This document shows, piece after piece, positions 9,982 to 16,605 of a stretch of 64,000 bases of DNA; positions within the stretch are counted from its first letter, which is position 1, and each line of letters begins with the position of its first letter. The DNA is taken from assembly GCF_014649995.1 (NCBI RefSeq), contig NZ_BMUC01000009.1, positions 221,466-285,465 of the forward strand, read 5' to 3'. The stretch is from Streptomyces griseoflavus (GTDB taxonomy: Bacteria; Actinomycetota; Actinomycetes; Streptomycetales; Streptomycetaceae). Both the position numbers and the translations under genes were made by a program. A model generated the notes under the pieces. That model made no database searches and had not been told where the DNA came from. It worked only from the letters and a program-made list of their open reading frames with translations.

Positions 9982-10785
9982 ATGGCCTGGTATCCCGGTG
10001 CGGTCAAGATGGAGCTGCAGCCGGAATCGGACGCACAGCCCGCGATCCGGCCCACACAGCTCATCGTCCACAGCATCGTCGCCCCGTGGACGGCCCGCCG
10101 CACCTACGAGTACTGGCGGGACTCGACGAACCTGGAGTCGCACTTCGGTCTCGGCTACGAAGGCGACCTGGCGCAGTACATCGGGACCGAGACCCGGGCT
10201 GACGCCAACGCGGACGCGAACCGGCGCGGCGACGGCACCGGTGCGGTGTCGATCGAGACCGCGTCAAACACCTCCGCGACGGACCCGTGGACGGACAAGC
10301 AGATCGAGAAGCTGATCGCCCTCGGCGTGTGGCTGCACCAGAAACACGGCATCCCTCTGCGGATCTGCCGCAGCCACTCCGACCCCGGCTTCGGCTACCA
10401 CTCCCTGCACCGCGAGTGGTCCACCAGCGGAACCGCCTGCCCGGGCAAGGCGCGCATCGCCCAGTTCCGGGAGGTCGTCTTCCCCGGGATCGTGGCCCGC
10501 GCCAAAGGCGGCACCGCCCCGGCACAGCCGAAGCCGTCCACCACCCCGACCACGGAGAACAGCATGGACCTGACCAGTCAGGTGGCCCTCGGCGACTGGG
10601 TCCCCAAGGCGTGGCCCGACGACAAGGGCCTCGCCGACAAGCAGATCACCGTGAACACGGCGCTCGGCTCCGGCTACGCCCACAGCCGGCGGGCCGCCGA
10701 GAACACCGCCGCCATCCTCAAGCAGCTCGAAGCGCTGCGCATCGAGGTCGCCCAGCTGCGCGCGGCCGTCACCAAGGGAGCCTGA
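9982..10785 (+). CDS. Endolysin, N-acetylmuramoyl-L-alanine amidase
   Basis: The 267-residue enzyme cuts the amide between muramic acid and the stem peptide to release phage. An amidase_2-type domain fills residues 1-175: the first zinc histidine is in IVHSIV, and the second half carries GFGYHSLHREW followed by TACPG, which matches the HxxxxxxCPG signature. A short Pro/Thr linker follows, then a helical C-terminal segment (about 195-267) that may bind wall or oligomerise. There is no signal peptide, so release needs the adjacent holin. Start ATG 9982 is preceded by TGGAGG. Confidence 0.85.
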   Translation: MAWYPGAVKMELQPESDAQPAIRPTQLIVHSIVAPWTARRTYEYWRDSTNLESHFGLGYEGDLAQYIGTETRADANADANRRGDGTGAVSIETASNTSATDPWTDKQIEKLIALGVWLHQKHGIPLRICRSHSDPGFGYHSLHREWSTSGTACPGKARIAQFREVVFPGIVARAKGGTAPAQPKPSTTPTTENSMDLTSQVALGDWVPKAWPDDKGLADKQITVNTALGSGYAHSRRAAENTAAILKQLEALRIEVAQLRAAVTKGA

Positions 10786-10788
10786 CCC

Positions 10789-11151
10789 ATGAAGATCTTC
10801 GGCAGAGAGCCTGCGCTCCTCATCGCCACCGTGTCCGCGGGCCTGTCGCTGCTCGTCACGTTCGGCTTCGGCCTGTCCGCCGAACAGGCCGGCGCGATCG
10901 TCGCCGTCATCAGCGCCGTGTTCGCCGCGGCGACCGCCGCCGTCACCCGGCCCATCGCACCCAGCGCGTTCACCGGCCTCGTCGCCGCCGTCGCCGCGCT
11001 CCTCGCCGCCTACGGCCTCGACCTGTCAGCGGAGAAGGTCGGTGCCATCAACGCCGTCGTCCTCGCCGGACTCGCCCTCCTCACCCGCGTACAGGTCACC
11101 CCGTCCAGCCCGGCCGCGCCCGCCATGGCCGAACCACCCCGGGCCGTCTGA
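10789..11151 (+). CDS. Holin-like membrane protein
   Basis: The 120-residue protein starts three bases after the endolysin stop. It has two or three hydrophobic helices (about 10-30, 33-52 and 60-75, with a further apolar run at 88-100) rich in Ala/Val/Leu, and a short polar tail ending in Pro-rich PSSPAAPAMAEPP. Size, topology and the place just after an amidase fit an actinophage holin. The internal phrases GFGLSAEQAGAI and AYGLDLSAEKVGAI suggest an ancient duplication. Confidence 0.72.
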   Translation: MKIFGREPALLIATVSAGLSLLVTFGFGLSAEQAGAIVAVISAVFAAATAAVTRPIAPSAFTGLVAAVAALLAAYGLDLSAEKVGAINAVVLAGLALLTRVQVTPSSPAAPAMAEPPRAV

Positions 11152-11594
11152 TGCCCTGCCGTGCGGCCCGGCGGCTCTACAAGGCCCTGGGCCGCCGCGG
11201 CACGTTCCTCGCGATCCTCGGCGTCGGCAAAACCTGCTGGGGCGTGTCCTTCCTCGTGACGCCGCCCGAGGACCACGGCCTCCAGCTGCTCACCGACCTG
11301 TGCTCACTACGCCACTGGTCCTGGCTGTGGATCGTCTGCGGGCTCGTCACCTTCGGCTCCGCCTTCCTGCGGATCGGACGAGACAAGCTCGGCTTCCTCG
11401 CAGCCTTCATACCCCCCACCGTGTGGGCGCTCGCCTACACCGTCGCCGTCATCACCGGCGACTACTCCCGCGGCGGCTTCGTCGCCATCTGGTATCTCAC
11501 CTCGCACGTCGGGGTCATCTGGTGGGCGAGCACGGTGCCCGAATACTCGGTCCCCCCAGCGCCGCGACCGCCCAGGAGAGGCAAGGCGCCATGA
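11151..11594 (+). CDS. Phage membrane protein in the lysis cassette
   Basis: This 147-residue protein starts at ATG 11151, one base into the holin stop (TGATG). Four hydrophobic segments are visible: AILGVGKTCWGVSFLV, WLWIVCGLVTFGSAFL, GFLAAFIPPTVWALAY and AIWYLTSHVGVIWW. A basic N-terminus and a Pro/Arg tail suggest a cytoplasmic N- and C-terminus. It could be a second holin, an antiholin or a lysis accessory; sequence alone does not decide. Confidence 0.68.
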   Translation: MPCRAARRLYKALGRRGTFLAILGVGKTCWGVSFLVTPPEDHGLQLLTDLCSLRHWSWLWIVCGLVTFGSAFLRIGRDKLGFLAAFIPPTVWALAYTVAVITGDYSRGGFVAIWYLTSHVGVIWWASTVPEYSVPPAPRPPRRGKAP

Positions 11595-11953
11595 ACGTCG
11601 CCGAATGGGCGGGCATCATCGGAGCCGCAGGAAGCGTCCTCGGAGGCGGCAGCTGGTGGATATCCCGCGCCACCAGGGATGCCGCCCAAGCAACCGCCGC
11701 AGCGACCGAAGCCGCCGCCCGCGCCAACGCCGCACCGCAGCAGCAAGCCGCGAACCTGGCCGTCCTCGAAGCGACCGTTCGACGCGTCGACGAAGAGAAC
11801 GGGCAACTGAGGGGCAAGATGTCGCGCCTGGAATCGATCGTGCGGGCCTTCGCCTGGACGACCGATCGGTGGGCGCGGCAGATGCACGACGCGAGGATCA
11901 CGCCGGAGCCTCCGCACCCGCTGGTGGACGAGTACAACCGAACTGGAGTGTGA
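11591..11953 (+). CDS. Phage membrane-anchored coiled-coil protein
   Basis: A 120-residue protein begins at ATG 11591, overlapping the previous gene by ATGA. One N-terminal membrane helix (about residues 6-24) is followed by an Ala-rich helix and a heptad-like segment (LAVLEATVRRVDEENGQLR, about 57-85). This layout matches single-span, coiled-coil proteins of actinophage lysis cassettes (DUF2746-like). It may regulate the holin or act in envelope disruption. It is the third membrane protein in this cassette. Confidence 0.62.
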   Translation: MNVAEWAGIIGAAGSVLGGGSWWISRATRDAAQATAAATEAAARANAAPQQQAANLAVLEATVRRVDEENGQLRGKMSRLESIVRAFAWTTDRWARQMHDARITPEPPHPLVDEYNRTGV

Positions 11954-11954
11954 G

Positions 11955-12131
11955 ATGCCGGAACCGCGCGAGCGTCGGCCGCGCCACGACGACACCGCCG
12001 CCGACGTCGGCACCCTCGTCCGCCTCGGCCGCGAAGAACCCCAGCCCATACCCGCGCCCGCGATACGGCCATTCCTGGAGCCGGTCTATCCCGGACTGCC
12101 CGACGGGTACACGCCCGACGAACCCGCGTGA
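11955..12131 (+). CDS. Small phage hypothetical protein
   Basis: A 58-residue open frame starts one base after the preceding stop and ends at TGA 12131. The peptide is polar and proline-rich (PQPIPAPAIRPFLEP, PGLPDGYTPDEPA), with no membrane segment or recognisable motif. Tight packing behind the lysis genes and normal high-GC codon choice make it likely to be translated, as the last gene of the late transcript before the tRNA-like gene and terminator. Confidence 0.5.
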   Translation: MPEPRERRPRHDDTAADVGTLVRLGREEPQPIPAPAIRPFLEPVYPGLPDGYTPDEPA

Positions 12132-12147
12132 CTGTGCCATGCTGGTG

Positions 12148-12224
12148 GTGCGGGTAGCTCACTGGGTACAGAGTGGCCGGGGTCACACTCGGCACGGACG
12201 CCGGTTCGACTCCGGCCCCGCGTG
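12148..12224 (+). tRNA. Phage tRNA-like gene, probable Val(CAC) type, 8-base anticodon loop
   Basis: The sequence folds as a cloverleaf. The acceptor stem is GTGCGGG with CCCGCGT (two terminal G-U pairs). The D-arm is GCTC/GAGT with GG in the loop. The T-arm is GCCGG, loop TTCGACT, CCGGC. The anticodon stem pairs 12176-12180 with 12189-12193, leaving an 8-base loop GGTCACAC instead of 7. If the T at 12183 is U33, the anticodon is CAC (Val). No CCA is encoded. The extra loop base could mean a degenerate tRNA, a frameshift-suppressing tRNA or a recombination remnant. Confidence 0.6.
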
Positions 12225-12230
12225 AACGAC

Positions 12231-12275
12231 AGCGCCCCGCCCCCCTGCTTCGGCAGGGGAGCGGGGCGCTTTGCT
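12231..12275 (+). terminator. Strong factor-independent terminator after late phage genes
   Basis: A near-perfect stem of about 17 bp (AGCGCCCCGC side with GCGGGGCGCT) closes over a TTCG tetraloop and is followed by TTTGCTG. It ends the tail and lysis transcript just after the tRNA-like gene. A very similar stem recurs at 21035-21074. Confidence 0.85.
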
Positions 12276-12354
12276 GTGCCCAGCATCAGTCAAAGCGTGC
12301 CCGGTTGGGCGGTGCCACTCTCGATAACATGCCATATCGCGGGCGCAAAAACGG

Positions 12355-12360
12355 TACAAT
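12355..12360 (+). promoter_or_regulatory. -10 box of a probable leaderless promoter
   Basis: TACAAT lies six bases before ATG 12366, and no ribosome site is visible upstream of that ATG. This spacing puts the transcript start at or next to the A of the start codon, the arrangement of leaderless Streptomyces mRNAs. No good -35 match is seen 17-18 bases upstream. Confidence 0.45.
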
Positions 12361-12365
12361 TAGGC

Positions 12366-12575
12366 ATGGCTAAAGATGACTTGCGTGAGCCCGGCGTGAT
12401 CGCCTATCAGTCGGCGGATGGTCGAACCCTGTTCTGCCTGCAGCATGCTCCCGAGGGGCTCTCCAGTGACATGACCCCCATGGGCGCTGAAGACCTTCCG
12501 GACGGTGGGATCTGCGCCGGAACGCGATGCGGCGTCGACGTACTAGCGCAGCCGGAGGCGCTGTGGCGTCTGTAA
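12366..12575 (+). CDS. Small phage protein, probably leaderless, unknown function
   Basis: The 69-residue product starts MAKDDLREPGV. Its residues include CLQH near 27-30 and two later cysteines (ICAGTRC), which might bind a metal. The start was chosen because the -10 box TACAAT lies just upstream, while a longer frame upstream would run through the terminator hairpin. It overlaps the start of the next gene. It is the first gene after the late terminator, so it may be expressed in the lysogen, but no repressor-like fold is visible. Confidence 0.6.
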   Translation: MAKDDLREPGVIAYQSADGRTLFCLQHAPEGLSSDMTPMGAEDLPDGGICAGTRCGVDVLAQPEALWRL

Positions 12576-13201
12576 CCAGCACCGACGGCGAGGCGGCCAA
12601 GAAGATTCGCATGCCGGTCCAGCTTGAGCTTCCAGAGCCTTCGGTCTCATCGCGTCGATCAGTTGGCGTGCTTCGCGACCTCTCCGACTGCAAAGACGGC
12701 AAGCGTGTCACGCAGCCGAAGAATCCTTCGATCCTCCCGCGTGCAAGGCAAGTGCAGGTCCCGCAGGCCGCTGCTTCCCAGTCGGAGCCAGTCTCCGGTC
12801 CGCCTGTAGAGCGCGATGGACTTCCGATGCGCAAGGTGGCGGCACACCGCATCGCGCGGATCGCTGCCCCTCGCGAAAAGCGAACCCACTGGACGCTTTC
12901 GCAGCACGTCGACCACCAGACCTCGATGGCTGATGCCCGCATTGCGCTCTGTGTCGCCGAAGGGATCTCGCTCGATGACATAGACCCCGCCAGCGGGTAC
13001 AGCTTGAGCCGCGCGTCCTACGAGTCGGTGCGCGAGTCCTGGCGGTACACGGTGAAGGCGCATGGCTGGAGCGAGTGCTACCGAGGCGACCTGGAAGAGG
13101 TCAGGGCCTACTGGTCCGAACGTCGCCCCGAGTTCACCGAAGGCGACGACTGGCTGGCGGGGCTCGTGGACCATTGCGAGGGTGCGGAGGGGGGCGCATG
13201 A
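12563..13201 (+). CDS. Hypothetical phage protein upstream of integrase
   Basis: A 212-residue frame starts at GTG 12563, four bases after GGAGG, overlapping the previous gene by 13 bp. The first 110 residues are Ser/Pro/Arg-rich and look disordered. The C-terminal 90 residues (from MADARIALCVAEG) are acidic and helical with conserved-looking YESVRESWRY and AYWSERRPEF. An internal ATG at 12926 could give a shorter protein. The stop overlaps the integrase start (ATGA), so it is cotranslated with int. An excisionase or regulatory role is possible from position but no DNA-binding motif is evident. Confidence 0.58.
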   Translation: MASVTSTDGEAAKKIRMPVQLELPEPSVSSRRSVGVLRDLSDCKDGKRVTQPKNPSILPRARQVQVPQAAASQSEPVSGPPVERDGLPMRKVAAHRIARIAAPREKRTHWTLSQHVDHQTSMADARIALCVAEGISLDDIDPASGYSLSRASYESVRESWRYTVKAHGWSECYRGDLEEVRAYWSERRPEFTEGDDWLAGLVDHCEGAEGGA

Positions 13202-14217
13202 CCGACCTCATCCCCCGCCAGCCGGACGCCACCCTCGCCGCCTACGACGCTGCGACGCTCGCCGTCCTCGCCGCCATGGAGAAGGCCGCCGACGAACACC
13301 TCGAACGGCTGATCCCGAAGAACACCAAGCGCGGCTACGAGAACGACTGGGCTCTCTGGGAGAAGTTCCACGACTGGCTCGCCGAACGCACCGGCCACCG
13401 CATGCCATCAACCGCCGTCACCAAGGGCACCCTTGTGGGCTTCGTCGTCTGGCTCGACACCATCATGCTTGCCGCGCCGACCTCCATCGACAGGCGCATC
13501 ACCGGGGTAACCGTCACCGCTCGCCGCGAACACGGGGTAGAGGTGCCGAAGGAAGCAACCGAAGCCGCACGCAAGGCTCTCAAGCCGCTCAAGAACGACC
13601 CCGAACGCATGGCACGCGGACGCGGCAAAGCCGCAGCCGCCACCCCCGAACAACTCCGTCAGATGAACGCCGCCGTCACCGACGGACTCACCGGACTCCG
13701 CGACCGCGCCCTCTGGCTCACGGCCTTCGCCATCGCCGGACGATCCGCCGAAGTCGCCGCCCTCCGCGCCGACACCATCGCCCACGTCAGCCAAGGACTC
13801 GAAGTCCACGTCCCCGCAGTAAAGGGGAGGCCACCCCGAGACGTCGTCGTCCACTACGGCCGCAACCCCGACACCTGCCCCGTCCGCGCCTGGCTCACCT
13901 GGCGCGCCGCCGCCGGCATCACCAGCGGACCCGCCTTCCTACCCATCACCGTCCACGGCCGCCTCGGCGACCGCGCACTCTCACCCGAAGCCGTCCGCGA
14001 GATCATCGCCCGCAACGCCGAACGCGCCGGGCTGTCCGTCCGGCTCACCGGCCACTCGATGCGAGCCGGATTCATCACCACCTCTCGACGCGCAGGCAAG
14101 CGAGAAGAGAAGATCCGCGAACAGTCCGGCCACGCAGAGAACAGCCCCGCCTTCTGGGGCTACATCCGCGAAGCCGACAAATGGACCGACGCCGCATCGG
14201 AGGACATCGGACTATGA
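13198..14217 (+). CDS. int: Tyrosine-family site-specific integrase
   Basis: The 339-residue recombinase catalyses attP x attB integration. An N-terminal SAM-like core-binding domain spans about 28-130 (NTKRGYENDWALWEKFHDWL). The catalytic domain has the arginine in AGRSAEV, the lysine region VKGRPP, the HxxR box TGHSMRAGF, the second histidine SGHAENS and the nucleophile tyrosine in FWGYIREAD. All key residues are present, so it should be active. ATG 13198 overlaps the preceding stop, with GGAGGGG upstream. The next gene overlaps by ATGA. It lies between the lysis cassette and the Ro/Y-RNA locus rather than at an obvious prophage end. Confidence 0.93.
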   Translation: MTDLIPRQPDATLAAYDAATLAVLAAMEKAADEHLERLIPKNTKRGYENDWALWEKFHDWLAERTGHRMPSTAVTKGTLVGFVVWLDTIMLAAPTSIDRRITGVTVTARREHGVEVPKEATEAARKALKPLKNDPERMARGRGKAAAATPEQLRQMNAAVTDGLTGLRDRALWLTAFAIAGRSAEVAALRADTIAHVSQGLEVHVPAVKGRPPRDVVVHYGRNPDTCPVRAWLTWRAAAGITSGPAFLPITVHGRLGDRALSPEAVREIIARNAERAGLSVRLTGHSMRAGFITTSRRAGKREEKIREQSGHAENSPAFWGYIREADKWTDAASEDIGL

Positions 14218-14390
14218 CAGAGACGCCGTTCAGCGAGTTCCTCAAGAGCACCAAACCCGGCCCGCAGCGCCGGTGCACCGGCTGCAACACCTTCAGCCTC
14301 CGCACGCACACGGAGCCGGCTAGCCAGGAGGAGGAGGTCGTGTGTACGAACCCGGCCTGCCGCGAGTCCCCGCTTCACCGGGAAGACTGA
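14214..14390 (+). CDS. Small zinc-ribbon protein cotranslated with integrase
   Basis: The 58-residue protein begins at ATG 14214 inside the integrase stop. It contains two cysteine pairs, CTGC near 21-24 and CTNPAC near 44-49, spaced like a zinc ribbon, and is otherwise charged. Small zinc-ribbon proteins of this kind often bind nucleic acid or partner proteins. It may modulate integration or excision, but there is no direct evidence. Confidence 0.55.
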   Translation: MTETPFSEFLKSTKPGPQRRCTGCNTFSLRTHTEPASQEEEVVCTNPACRESPLHRED

Positions 14391-14450
14391 CCGGCGCCGC
14401 GACACATCGACGGGCACGCACAATCCCCCCCACGTGTCACCCCTTTGGGT

Positions 14451-14456
14451 TACAGT
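14451..14456 (+). promoter_or_regulatory. Candidate -10 box for the Y-RNA locus
   Basis: TACAGT lies about 23 bases before the first Y-RNA stem (14479), within an 88-bp gap after the zinc-ribbon gene. A transcript starting near 14463 would include both RNA structures. No convincing -35 box is present, so the call is weak. Confidence 0.3.
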
Positions 14457-14478
14457 CGTACCAACACAACTTCATGCA

Positions 14479-14548
14479 CCTCCCGGTGCGCAGGTCTCGG
14501 CTACTTCTTTGGAAAAGTGCCGCCGCGGCCGTCCTTGATCTCGGGAGG
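14479..14548 (+). ncRNA. Y-RNA-like structure 1 (no tRNA module)
   Basis: A closing stem pairs CCTCCCG (14479-14485) with CGGGAGG (14542-14548). It encloses the 5' strand GTGCGCAGG and the 3' strand TTGATCT, both of which recur at the same places in the larger RNA downstream. The interior folds as a hairpin (CGGC with GCCG, then ACTT with AAGT). Shared sequence on both sides of the internal loop suggests that both RNAs present the same protein site, presumably for Ro. It lacks T- and D-arms. Expression is unproven. Confidence 0.48.
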
Positions 14549-14558
14549 CACAGCATCG

Positions 14559-14703
14559 GGGGTGCCCGGTGCGCAGGCGACGGTTACTTCCACTGTTAAT
14601 GGGGTGGTTGCGGGTTCGAGTCCCGCCGGGGGCTTAGCGGCTTCCGTAGCTCAATCGGCAGAGCGCCTACGTTCCCGTCACCGACTTTGATCTCGGGCAC
14701 CCC
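14559..14703 (+). ncRNA. Bacterial Y RNA (YrlA-like) for the adjacent Ro protein
   Basis: A 10-bp closing stem pairs 14559-14568 (GGGGTGCCCG) with 14694-14703 (CGGGCACCCC). An asymmetric internal loop follows, then GACGG (14579-14583) pairs with CCGTC (14675-14679). This two-part helix with an internal loop is what Ro proteins clamp in known Y RNAs. The apical part (14588-14665) is a tRNA-like module with T-arm, closed acceptor stem and D-arm. The RNA ends just before a hairpin and the Ro gene. Bacterial Y RNAs are known to sit next to Ro genes and mimic tRNA; this identification rests on hand folding. Confidence 0.75.
14588..14665 (+). other. Circularly permuted tRNA-like module, Asn(GTT)-type anticodon loop
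   Basis: Read 5' to 3', the segment gives tRNA positions 27-72, then 1-26. The anticodon stem is TTCCA/TGGGG with loop CTGTTAA. A 5-base variable region (TGGTT) follows, then T-arm GCGGG, TTCGAGT, CCCGC. Acceptor strand CGGGGGC is joined by a hexaloop TTAGCG to acceptor strand GCTTCCG (all 7 pairs form, two of them G-U). Then come T8, A9, D-arm GCTC, AATCGGCA, GAGC and G26. GG of the D-loop and TTCGA of the T-loop are kept, so the elbow should form. It is embedded in the Y RNA above. Confidence 0.7.
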
Positions 14704-14715
14704 ACTGCTGGACCT

Positions 14716-14740
14716 CCCCTCCCATGTGAGGGGCTTTCTT
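14716..14740 (+). terminator. Hairpin ending the Y-RNA locus and overlapping the Ro ribosome site
   Basis: CCCCTC (14716-14721) pairs with GAGGGG (14728-14733) over a hexaloop, followed by CTTTCTT. It can act as a weak terminator for the Y RNAs. GAGGGG is also the only Shine-Dalgarno-like sequence for ATG 14741 (spacing 7), so when folded the hairpin hides the Ro ribosome site. Confidence 0.6.
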
Positions 14741-16420
14741 ATGTCGCGCTTCAACCAGCGCAGTGTCCGTCCCGCCGTCCACTCGCCCGTGACCACGACC
14801 GGGGAGCGGACCGTCACCCACGAGGGCGCCACCGGCTATGTCCGCGAGGCGAAGAGTGAGCTCTTCCTGCTCGCGGTGTCCAACTTCGTCGGCGCCGACA
14901 CCTTCTACGAGAAGGGCGGCGACCGCGACGACCGCTACACCCAGCTCGTCCGGCAGCTTGCCGTCGAAGACCCGGCGTGGACGGTCGGTCTCCTCGGCTG
15001 GCTCCGAGGCGAGGGCAACATGCGGACCGCTTCCCTGGTTGGCGCCGCAGAGTTCGTGAAGGCCCGCCTCGACGCAGCGGCGGCCGGCGACCTCGTGCCG
15101 GACACGCGGACGGAGAACGCGCAGGGCGGCGGCTGGAACCGCCGAGCCATCGACGCAGTCCTGCAGCGGGCGGACGAGCCGGGGGAGATGCTCGGCTACT
15201 GGACCAGCAAGTACGGTCGCAAGCTGCCGAAGCCGGTGAAGCGCGGTATTGCCGACGCCGTCCAGCGCCTCTACAACGAGCGGTCTCTCCTCAAGTACGA
15301 CACCGACTCCAAGGGCTACCGGTTTGGCGACGTCCTCAACCTCGTCCACGCCGGGCCCGCCGCCGACAAGCCGTGGCAGGGCGACCTGTTCAAGCACGCC
15401 CTCGACCGGCGCCACGGGCGGGGCGAGGCGATCCCCGCCAGCCTTCCGATGCTTGAGCAGCGGGAACAGCTCACCAACGCGCTCACCGTCGAGGGACGCC
15501 GGGCGCTGCTCTCGACCGAGGAGGGGCGTCAGCGAATCCACAACGCCGGCATGACGTGGGAGGCGCTCGCCGGCTGGCTGCAGGGGCCCATGAACAAGCA
15601 GGCGTGGGAGGCAGTCATCCCGTCCATGGGCGTGATGGCCCTCGCTCGAAACCTGCGGAACTTCGACGAGGCGGGCGTGTCCGACGAGGTGGCCGCGCAG
15701 GTCTGCGCACGGTTCACGGACCCGGAGCAGGTGGCGAAGTCGCGCATGTTCCCGTTCCGTTGGTGGGCCGCCTACAAGCACGCCCCGTCGCTGCGGTGGG
15801 CGCACGCCCTGGAGCAGGCCCTCGGTCACAGCCTCGTCAACGTGCCGCGCTTGTCGGGGAGCACGCTGATCCTGGTGGACCGGTCGCCGTCGATGTTCCC
15901 CGGCTACGGGTTCTCCACCCCGAACCGGTCGGACATCACGCTCGCCGAGCAGGCCGCCGTGTTCGGGTCGGCGTTGGCTCTGCGGGCGGAGAAGCCGACC
16001 CTCGTCGAGTTCGGCGGCGAATCCAAGGAGATCCCCGTCCCCAAGGGGGGCAGCGTCCTGAAGCTCATCGAGGGCTACGGGCAGATCGGCGGCACGGACA
16101 TCCCGGCCGCGGTCAAGCGCCACTGGTTCGCCCACGACCGGATCGTCATCGTCACCGACGAGCAGACCCGGCCGGGCTGGCTGCCCTCCAACATGTGGGG
16201 CCACGGCGGCATGCGGGAGACGCAGATCGACGACCTCGTACCGAAGGCGACTCCCGTCTACATGTGGAACATGGCCGGCTACAAGCCGGGCGCCATGCCG
16301 TCCGGGAAGACGGGCCGGCACACGTTCGGCGGACTCACCGATCAGGCGTTCCGCATGATCCCGCTGCTGGAGCGGGGACGTGACGCGCGCTGGCCGTGGG
16401 AAGAGGGCCCCGCCGCCTGA
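14741..16420 (+). CDS. rsr: Ro60-family (TROVE domain) RNA-binding protein
   Basis: The 559-residue protein has an N-terminal TROVE region (about residues 1-360): MSRFNQRSVRP, FLLAVSNFVGADTFYE, GEGNMRTASLVGAAEF and the basic KYGRKLPKPVKRGIAD helix, as in HEAT-like Ro rings. A von Willebrand A-like domain follows, with the metal-site motif DRSPS (Asp380, Ser382, Ser384). Ro proteins bind Y RNAs and misfolded or structured RNAs and can tether nucleases. Two Y-RNA-like structures lie directly upstream. ATG 14741 was chosen because TROVE homology starts there and GAGGGG lies seven bases before it. A copy inside a prophage is notable. Confidence 0.9.
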   Translation: MSRFNQRSVRPAVHSPVTTTGERTVTHEGATGYVREAKSELFLLAVSNFVGADTFYEKGGDRDDRYTQLVRQLAVEDPAWTVGLLGWLRGEGNMRTASLVGAAEFVKARLDAAAAGDLVPDTRTENAQGGGWNRRAIDAVLQRADEPGEMLGYWTSKYGRKLPKPVKRGIADAVQRLYNERSLLKYDTDSKGYRFGDVLNLVHAGPAADKPWQGDLFKHALDRRHGRGEAIPASLPMLEQREQLTNALTVEGRRALLSTEEGRQRIHNAGMTWEALAGWLQGPMNKQAWEAVIPSMGVMALARNLRNFDEAGVSDEVAAQVCARFTDPEQVAKSRMFPFRWWAAYKHAPSLRWAHALEQALGHSLVNVPRLSGSTLILVDRSPSMFPGYGFSTPNRSDITLAEQAAVFGSALALRAEKPTLVEFGGESKEIPVPKGGSVLKLIEGYGQIGGTDIPAAVKRHWFAHDRIVIVTDEQTRPGWLPSNMWGHGGMRETQIDDLVPKATPVYMWNMAGYKPGAMPSGKTGRHTFGGLTDQAFRMIPLLERGRDARWPWEEGPAA

Positions 16421-16440
16421 CGTTCGTGCCACACTGCTGT

Positions 16441-16480
16441 ACGGCCCGCCAAGCATCCCCCGTCTTGGCGGGCCGTCTGT
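16441..16480 (+). terminator. Terminator after the Ro gene
   Basis: A 13-bp perfect stem (ACGGCCCGCCAAG with CTTGGCGGGCCGT) with a 10-base loop lies 20 bp after the Ro stop and is followed by CTGTCAT. The 125 bp up to the next hairpin show no coding signal. Confidence 0.85.
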
Positions 16481-16605
16481 CATCCTGGTGGTGGGCGGCA
16501 TGCTCCCGGGGATGCTCTCCGGACACATCGCTGTGACGGCCGCCGCCCTCTGTCGCGCCGTTCGTGGTGCTCAGTGGCGACAGCCTGGCGTGGTCGCCGA
16601 ACCTT

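Noticed and set aside
12370-12981. A 203-codon minus-strand frame upstream of the integrase
   Set aside because: Its product is Ser/Arg-rich nonsense; the plus strand has a coupled ribosome site, start and stop overlap with int.
14640-14700. Start of an ordinary tRNA gene (GCTTCCG, D-arm) after the integrase
   Set aside because: No anticodon arm, T-arm or acceptor 3' strand follows it. The matching parts lie upstream in permuted order, so it was assigned to the Y RNA.
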